Shown: one piece after another, positions 59,465 to 64,000 of the stretch | How positions within the stretch are numbered: position 1 is the stretch's first letter | How the letters are laid out: every line of letters begins with the position of its first letter | Origin: AP-15 sp963777435 | Lineage (GTDB): Bacteria > Pseudomonadota > Alphaproteobacteria > ATCC43930 > CGMCC-115725 | Direction of reading: 5' to 3' | Assembly: GCA_963777435.1 (NCBI GenBank) | Contig: CAVZQT010000003.1 | Location: forward strand, 2,299,287 to 2,363,286 | DNA length: 64,000 nucleotides | Notes under the pieces: model-generated | Seen by the model: only the letters and a program-made list of their open reading frames with translations | The model's database searches: none | Told to the model about the DNA's origin: nothing | Made by a program: the position numbers and the translations under genes

Positions 59465-60361
59465 CTAGCCGCCGGGCAGCCGCGCCACTGCCGCGTCGAT
59501 CGCCGCCCGATCGGGCATCGCATTCTGCGCCCCGCGCGCGAGGCAAGCGAGACCCGCCGCCGCACTCGCCCGCCGCAATCCCACTTCAAGCGATGTCCCG
59601 ACCTCGCGCACACTGGGATCGAGGGCCGCCGCCAATACGCCGACAAAGGTGTCGCCCGCGCCGGTGGTGTCGACCGGCACAATCGGCAATGCCGGCACCG
59701 AAATGGTGGCGCCCGTCGACAGATGGGCGACGGAGCCGGCAGAGCCGCGGGTGACGATCAGAGCCTGCCGCAATCCTCGGGCAATCTGTGCCGGGTCGGC
59801 GCCGAGGGTGGCCGCTTCTCTGTCGTTCGCGACGACAAGATCGACCTCGCGCAGCAGATCGGGGCTGATCGTCAATGCCGGCGCCAGATTGAGCAATACC
59901 AAACCGCCGGCCGCCCGCACGCGGCGGATGACAGCGGCGGTCTCGGCTGGCGGCACCTCCATCTGGGCGACCAGCAGCGTATCCCGGCCGAGCATCGCGT
60001 CGGGCACTTGGTCGCTGCGCACCGCAGCATTGGCGCCCGAGGCGACCGCGATGATGTTCTCGCCATTCTCGGCGACCATAATCGCGGCGCAGCCCGTCGG
60101 CTGATCAACCGCGCGCACCAGCCGCGTGTCGATGCCGGCCCGGGATAGCGGGTCGAGCGCCGCCGCGGCAAAGCCGTCGCGGCCGACCGCGCCCACCATG
60201 ATCACCTCGGCGCCGGCCCGACGCGCCGCCATCGCCTGATTGGCGCCCTTGCCGCCCGGTAATACCGCGTAATCACCGCCGAGCACGGTCTCGCCCGGCT
60301 GCGGCAGGTATGGCACCGGCACGATCACATCGACATTGATCGAGCCAAAGACCAGGATCAT
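59465..60361 (-). CDS. rbsK: Ribokinase (PfkB family)
   Basis: A 298-residue sugar kinase phosphorylating ribose at O5. It has the N-terminal VFGSINVDVIVPVPYLPQPGE, the first PfkB signature GGKGANQAMAARRAG, and the second signature DTTGAGDTFVG with the catalytic Asp. The ATG at 60361 has AAGGTGG upstream and is preferred to the GTG at 60370. No ribose transporter is adjacent, so nucleoside-derived ribose or a related sugar is possible. Confidence 0.92.
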   Translation of the reverse strand: MILVFGSINVDVIVPVPYLPQPGETVLGGDYAVLPGGKGANQAMAARRAGAEVIMVGAVGRDGFAAAALDPLSRAGIDTRLVRAVDQPTGCAAIMVAENGENIIAVASGANAAVRSDQVPDAMLGRDTLLVAQMEVPPAETAAVIRRVRAAGGLVLLNLAPALTISPDLLREVDLVVANDREAATLGADPAQIARGLRQALIVTRGSAGSVAHLSTGATISVPALPIVPVDTTGAGDTFVGVLAAALDPSVREVGTSLEVGLRRASAAAGLACLARGAQNAMPDRAAIDAAVARLPGG

Positions 60362-60455
60362 CTCAGCCACCTTTTCTTCGCGGTGGGGTTGCGGCAGTTA
60401 TAATGCGGTCTCCCAAGGTGGAAGCGACAGGACGGACCAGCAAGCAGGGACAGCC

Positions 60456-61163
60456 ATGAAACTCAACGGTGCCACCATACCCGACGCCATCGTCGAGCGC
60501 GTCGTCGCCCGCCGTGGCGGTGAGCATTGTTTTGCCGATCTCGACCCGGCGCATACCGCACTCGTCGTGATCGACCTGCAGCACGCCTTTATGACCGAAG
60601 GCGTCGGGCACGCGGTGTGCCCGGCCGCGATCGACATCGTTCCGGCGGTGAACCGCCTCGCCGCGGCTGTGCGCCAAACCGGCGGCGGCGTCTTCTGGGT
60701 GCAGATGACGCATGACCAGCGCTGCCTCGACGAGTGGTCGGTGGCGCACGAGATGGCCTCGCCCGAAATGCGCGAAAAGCGGATCGCCGCCCTCTCCGAA
60801 GGCACCAAGGGCCATCAGCTGTGGCCCGGCCTCGACGTGCAGCCGCAAGACGAGATCGTCAAAAAATACCGCTACAGCGGCTTTATGCCGGGCACCTCGG
60901 ACTTGCCCGAGCGGCTGCGGGCGCGCGGCTTTGACACCGTGCTGATCACCGGCACCGTCACCAATGTGTGCTGCGAAAGCTCGGCGCGCGACGCCAACAT
61001 GACCAATTTCCGCACGATCATGGTCAGCGACGGCAACGCCGCCGGCACCCAGGAGGAGCACGACGCGTCGCTCACCGCCTTCTACAACACCTTCGGCGAT
61101 GTGATGGACACCGACATGATCATCGAGTGGCTGCAGCGGGCCCGGCCAGCGCGCGCCGCCTGA
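60456..61163 (+). CDS. Isochorismatase-family cysteine hydrolase
   Basis: A 235-residue hydrolase. The catalytic triad of the family is visible: Asp40 in VVIDLQHAF, Lys136/137 in EIVKKYRYSGF, and Cys172/173 in TGTVTNVCCESSARDA. Such enzymes hydrolyse amides (nicotinamidase, N-carbamoylsarcosine amidase) or vinyl ethers. The substrate here is unknown. AGGGA precedes the ATG at 60456. The aldolase gene follows by 42 bp in the same direction, so a shared catabolic role is likely. Confidence 0.9.
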   Translation: MKLNGATIPDAIVERVVARRGGEHCFADLDPAHTALVVIDLQHAFMTEGVGHAVCPAAIDIVPAVNRLAAAVRQTGGGVFWVQMTHDQRCLDEWSVAHEMASPEMREKRIAALSEGTKGHQLWPGLDVQPQDEIVKKYRYSGFMPGTSDLPERLRARGFDTVLITGTVTNVCCESSARDANMTNFRTIMVSDGNAAGTQEEHDASLTAFYNTFGDVMDTDMIIEWLQRARPARAA

Positions 61164-61205
61164 CCGAACCCAGTTCGCAACAACCCGCGGCTAAGGGAGG
61201 AGAGC

Positions 61206-61997
61206 ATGAGAGAAAATCGCGTAAAGCGCATCCTGCGCGAGGGCGGCTTGGCGCTCGGCACGCATGTCGGCGGCATTCCCGATCCGCAGATTGTCGAGAT
61301 CATCGGGCTTGCCGGCTTTGACGCCGCCTTTATCGACATGGAGCATACCAGCTTCGACCTGCACGATGTCCAGGCGATGGTGATGGCGGCCGAGCATGTC
61401 GGCATCACCCCGATCGTGCGCACCCCGGGCTTTGACCCGGCCTTTATCCTGCGGCTCCTCGATATGGGCGTGCAGGGCATCCAGGTGCCGCATGTCCAAA
61501 ATGCCGAGATCGCGCGCGCCGCGGTCAAGGCGGTGCGCTATCCGCCACTGGGCGAGCGCGGCATGGCGGCCGGCAGCCGCGCCGCCGAGTTCGGCCGTAT
61601 TCCGCTGGTCGAGCACATGGCGCAGTCGAACCGCGAAATCCTGCTCGCCTGCATGATCGAGGACATGGAGGCGGTCGAGCGCATCGACGAGATCGCCGCG
61701 GTCGAGGGGGTCGATCTGCTGGCGGTCGGCCCGTCGGATTTGTCGCGCTCGCTCGGCGTCAGCGGCCAGCCCGATCATCCGCGGCTGGTGGCGGCGATCG
61801 ACCGGGTGCGCGACGCCGCCAAAAAGAGCGCCGGCGCCCGCCTGGCCTTGCCGCTCAACCACGCCGCCTTCCCGCGCAACGCGGCGCAATTAAAGGCGCT
61901 CGGCGCCGGCTACACCAATTGCGCCCCGACCCCGGAAGCCCGCCTCCTGAAATCGATGCGCGACCAAGCCGAAGAAGCCCGCAAACAACTCGGCTGA
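61206..61997 (+). CDS. HpcH/HpaI-family class II aldolase
   Basis: A 263-residue pyruvate-dependent aldolase. It has GTHVGGIPDPQIVEIIGLAG with AFIDMEHTSFD (substrate and metal region), the RTPGFDPAFILRLLDMGVQG loop, PHVQNAEIARAAVKAVRYPP, ACMIEDMEAVERID (Glu/Asp metal ligands) and VGPSDLSRSLG. It cleaves 4-hydroxy-2-oxoacids such as 4-hydroxy-2-oxoheptanedioate, or malyl-type substrates. GGGAGGAGAG is a strong ribosome site. It probably works after the isochorismatase in an unknown degradative route. Confidence 0.92.
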   Translation: MRENRVKRILREGGLALGTHVGGIPDPQIVEIIGLAGFDAAFIDMEHTSFDLHDVQAMVMAAEHVGITPIVRTPGFDPAFILRLLDMGVQGIQVPHVQNAEIARAAVKAVRYPPLGERGMAAGSRAAEFGRIPLVEHMAQSNREILLACMIEDMEAVERIDEIAAVEGVDLLAVGPSDLSRSLGVSGQPDHPRLVAAIDRVRDAAKKSAGARLALPLNHAAFPRNAAQLKALGAGYTNCAPTPEARLLKSMRDQAEEARKQLG

Positions 61998-62413
61998 GTG
62001 CGCCGCCCCATTGTTGGCAGAGTTGGCCCAGTCGTTGCGAGTTCTCCACCGGCCGGCGGCCGACCCGCCGCCTGTTCGAGCCAGGGGCAAGCTCCATATG
62101 AACCACCGCAGAGCGCTTTCCCGGCGAAGGCCGGGATCCACCGATCCACCTGCTGAGCGCTGCGAGAGTGGACCCCGGCTTTCGCCGGGGCAGCGCTTTA
62201 CCGTATCGAATTCCTGAACCAACTTTTCTTGTGAGGAGCGGAGCGACGAAGCAATCTCGTTCTGACGACAATGGTGACAATCTCGGCCAGCAGCGCGAAT
62301 TCTTCCGGAACACCGCACGATAATATCCCCACCAGCCTTTAGCGGACTGGGTTAGGATGCCCGATCGGGTTCCTGCTCGCTCGAAGAGCGGCCCCTACAG
62401 GGAGGAAATGATG
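61998..62413. other. Intergenic region with an inverted pair of palindromes
   Basis: No gene supported. The main structure is the repeat pair at 62113-62197. The ribosome site of the next gene (GGAGG, 62401-62405) is at the right end. Confidence 0.6.
62113..62197. repeat. Inverted pair of alphaproteobacterial palindromic repeats
   Basis: Hairpin A TCCCGGC-GAAG-GCCGGGA (62119-62136) and hairpin B CCCCGGC-TTTC-GCCGGGG (62173-62190) are diverged inverse copies of one unit. The flanks GCGCT...ATCCAC and GTGGA...AGCGC also match in inverse. It is a REP-like dimer, probably non-coding. Confidence 0.8.
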
Positions 62414-62791
62414 ATGGCAGTCCGGATCGCGTTGGTGGCATTGGCGCTCGCCCTCGGTTACAGCTGGGTCACCCCATCCCTCGCCCAGACACTGCCCGGA
62501 ACCGGCGGCATCCCGGGTAATGTGATCCCCGGTCAGCCCGGGCTTCGCTTGCCCAATATCCCCGGGATGAACCAGGGGACTGGGGTACCAGGGTCGCAGC
62601 CGTTTTCCGGGACCAAGGGCACTGCCGCAACCGGCGCCACAACAGCCAATGGTCAATCCGCCCAATGGGCCGGCATGAAATGCTTGAATAGAGGCGCCAA
62701 TAGCCTGGGCAGTTGCCAGGACGTCTGTCGCAACCTCGGCGTCACCCACGCCAGCGGCGCCACCGAATACTCCGGCATCTGCAACTACTGA
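62414..62791 (+). CDS. Small secreted Gly/Pro/Thr-rich protein with C-terminal Cys motif
   Basis: A 125-residue exported protein, not recognised. The signal peptide is VRIALVALALALGYSWVTPS, cleaved after LAQ. A low-complexity Gly/Pro/Thr stretch (GTGGIPGNVIPGQPGLRLPN) and a C-terminal part with four cysteines (MKCLNRGANSLGSCQDVCRN ... SGICNY) follow, likely two disulfides. ATG codons stand at 62408, 62411 and 62414; the last has ideal spacing from GGAGG. It stands alone, with a palindromic region upstream. Confidence 0.65.
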   Translation: MAVRIALVALALALGYSWVTPSLAQTLPGTGGIPGNVIPGQPGLRLPNIPGMNQGTGVPGSQPFSGTKGTAATGATTANGQSAQWAGMKCLNRGANSLGSCQDVCRNLGVTHASGATEYSGICNY

Positions 62792-63535
62792 AATTTCGGC
62801 CACGTTTCTTCAATGAGCTAAGGCGGGTTTCGCGGTCGAGACTGGACAGGAACTACGTTCGCATCGAAGCCGTGCGCAGTTCGAGACGTGCCCCCGTTTA
62901 GCAGGGACGCTCCTATCCATGATGTAAGCCTTTGATGGCGACAGTCCGGCAGAGGATCACTAAGGCGCTTCCACAGAAAGGCGGAATGCGCTCACGCTTT
63001 TCAGCCTAAGCTGCTGAAATTTGCTCGCGTTTTATTCAGCGCCTCGGGGCCGTTAGAGCGCGAGAGGCGGAAGGCGCTACGCTGTTCCGCCCTGGTCTTG
63101 CCCGGTTGTGCTTTACCCCTGGCAAAATATTTCCCGTGGGTCGCGAATAAACTGGCCTCGCTGCCGGTCGGGTAAGAGGGACGAGGGACGCTTCTTGATC
63201 AGCGGGACGCCATGGGCCCGATGCGAGGAGTTCCGCCCGGTTTCGCCCGTGAGGATTCAGAGGAGATTTCATAGTGAGACAGCAGCTCAGACCGGTCGCT
63301 CGGATCGCATCACCCTCGCCCTCTGTGGGTCGAGCCTCGTCGGGGAGCTAAGGCCGCCCTGGATGCAGTCGTCGCCCGATGCGGCTCCGATAACATAAAC
63401 GTTGGCGGCGAAATTTATCGCGATTTTCGTCGCTAAGGCTGCGAGGCTAACCTCCTTCCAATTCGCCCCGTTTTCAATCGGCTAGGTCTATAGGACAGAC
63501 AGCCTTGCATCTGATCCTGACAAAAGGTGAGGACG
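62792..63535. other. 744-bp region without a recognised gene
   Basis: Several short frames exist on both strands, but none has both a ribosome site and protein-like composition. I see no RNA gene, repeat or mobile element here. Confidence 0.5.
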
Positions 63536-64000
63536 ATGAAGAAGTCACTGCTAATATTGGCCCTATTAGGGATATTCGCGAGCGGACCAGCCGGCGCCCA
63601 AACATTCCAAAATGGCCCCTATTACGCGAAACCATCCTGGGATCAACAAATCCCGGACGCTCAGCGCTTTATCGTCTTATCGAACTGGAACAACGAGGCG
63701 GTGCTCGACCGAGAGACGGGCTTGGTATGGGAGCGTACCCCATCTCAGTTCACAACCGATTGGATTAACGCACTACAATTATGTCATTTAAGGCACACTA
63801 CCGGCAACCGCTCAGGCTGGCGGCTGCCGAGCGTCGAGGAGTTGACAAGTTTACTTGAGTTCAGTTCTTCCGGCGCGGTCTGGCCATGGGTTTCTGGGCC
63901 TCAATCACGCTGTGTCTGAGTTTTGGACGTCGAGCACTGTCGAGGATGTTGCGACCCAGGCGTACACGGGGCCCCAAGCGTCGGCGGCGGCACGGCAAAT
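63536..64000 (+). pseudogene. Exported DUF1566-domain protein, frameshifted and cut by the window edge
   Basis: A signal peptide (MKKSLLILALLGIFASGPAG ending AQ) is followed by a DUF1566/Lcl-type domain: VLDRETGLVWERTPSQ, GNRSGWRLPSVEELTSLLEF. The frame then derails, but in the +1 frame it continues as GHGFLGLNHAVSEFWTSSTV and EDVATQAYTG to the window end, as the domain should. One extra G at 63877-63878 explains it. The ATG at 63536 follows AGGTGAGGA. DUF1566 domains are lectin-like and occur in secreted or surface proteins. The 3' end is outside. Confidence 0.72.

Overview
The window is a GC-rich stretch of an alphaproteobacterial chromosome. The 16S sequence and gene content look most like a Rhodospirillales-type lineage, which is an inference. 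Direct signs are a groESL operon with a CIRCE operator, paired b/b' ATP synthase subunits, DUF1489 and DUF6494 proteins, direct-repeat LexA boxes of the form GTTC-N7-GTTC, and an rrn operon ordered 16S, tRNA-Ile, tRNA-Ala, 23S, 5S, tRNA-fMet.

Layout. 0-1.5 kb: groEL (cut by the left edge) and groES under a CIRCE element. 1.8-20.7 kb: mostly intact housekeeping and metabolic genes, namely an alpha/beta hydrolase, a DUF192 protein, a Na+/H+ antiporter with a cyclic-nucleotide domain, two TauD-like oxygenases, a PEP-mutase-like lyase, an unknown two-winged-helix-like protein, a TPR protein, mntH, zapE, rmuC behind two LexA boxes, cupin/RidA, a DUF4010 membrane protein, thioesterase-tadA, and GATase-rluB-rsmD. 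20.8-27.8 kb: an MBL hydrolase, a frameshifted SGNH hydrolase with an overlapping 41-residue membrane microprotein, fumarylacetoacetase, a maleate-isomerase-like protein without the usual cysteines, a frameshifted biotin-dependent carboxylase alpha subunit, and DUF1489.

27.9-34.2 kb: the rrn operon, with a strong promoter, 24-bp and 14-bp tandem repeats between 23S and 5S, a C-rich/G-poor stretch after 5S, and a 44-bp duplicated 5' half of tRNA-fMet exactly 120 bp before the complete gene. 34.2-43 kb: an accessory, damaged region with gene remnants (SIS-domain protein, secreted protein), an AraC/MFS pair, an IS5-family element, and an operon of CapA-like protein, [2Fe-2S] ferredoxin, ferredoxin reductase and D-aminoacylase. 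Most of these genes carry single-base G/C indels. 43-53.6 kb: intact core genes (rnhB, mutY, dciA, a DsbA-like protein, smc, atpIBEF'F, a phosphoesterase). 53.6-55.9 kb: a small accessory insert with two unknown HEPN-like proteins, flanked by gene fragments. 55.9-62 kb: gpmI, ctpA, rppH, ribokinase, isochorismatase and HpaI-type aldolase. The right end holds palindromic repeats, a small secreted protein and a DUF1566 gene cut by the edge.

Cooperating sets: groES/groEL chaperonin; rluB/rsmD (rRNA modification) and tadA (tRNA editing); the ATP synthase Fo operon; ferredoxin with its reductase; and the rrn operon, which also supplies initiator tRNA. At least eleven single-base-type frameshifts, mainly in G/C runs, are visible. 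Assembly error explains this better than gene decay, so most are annotated as one interrupted gene.
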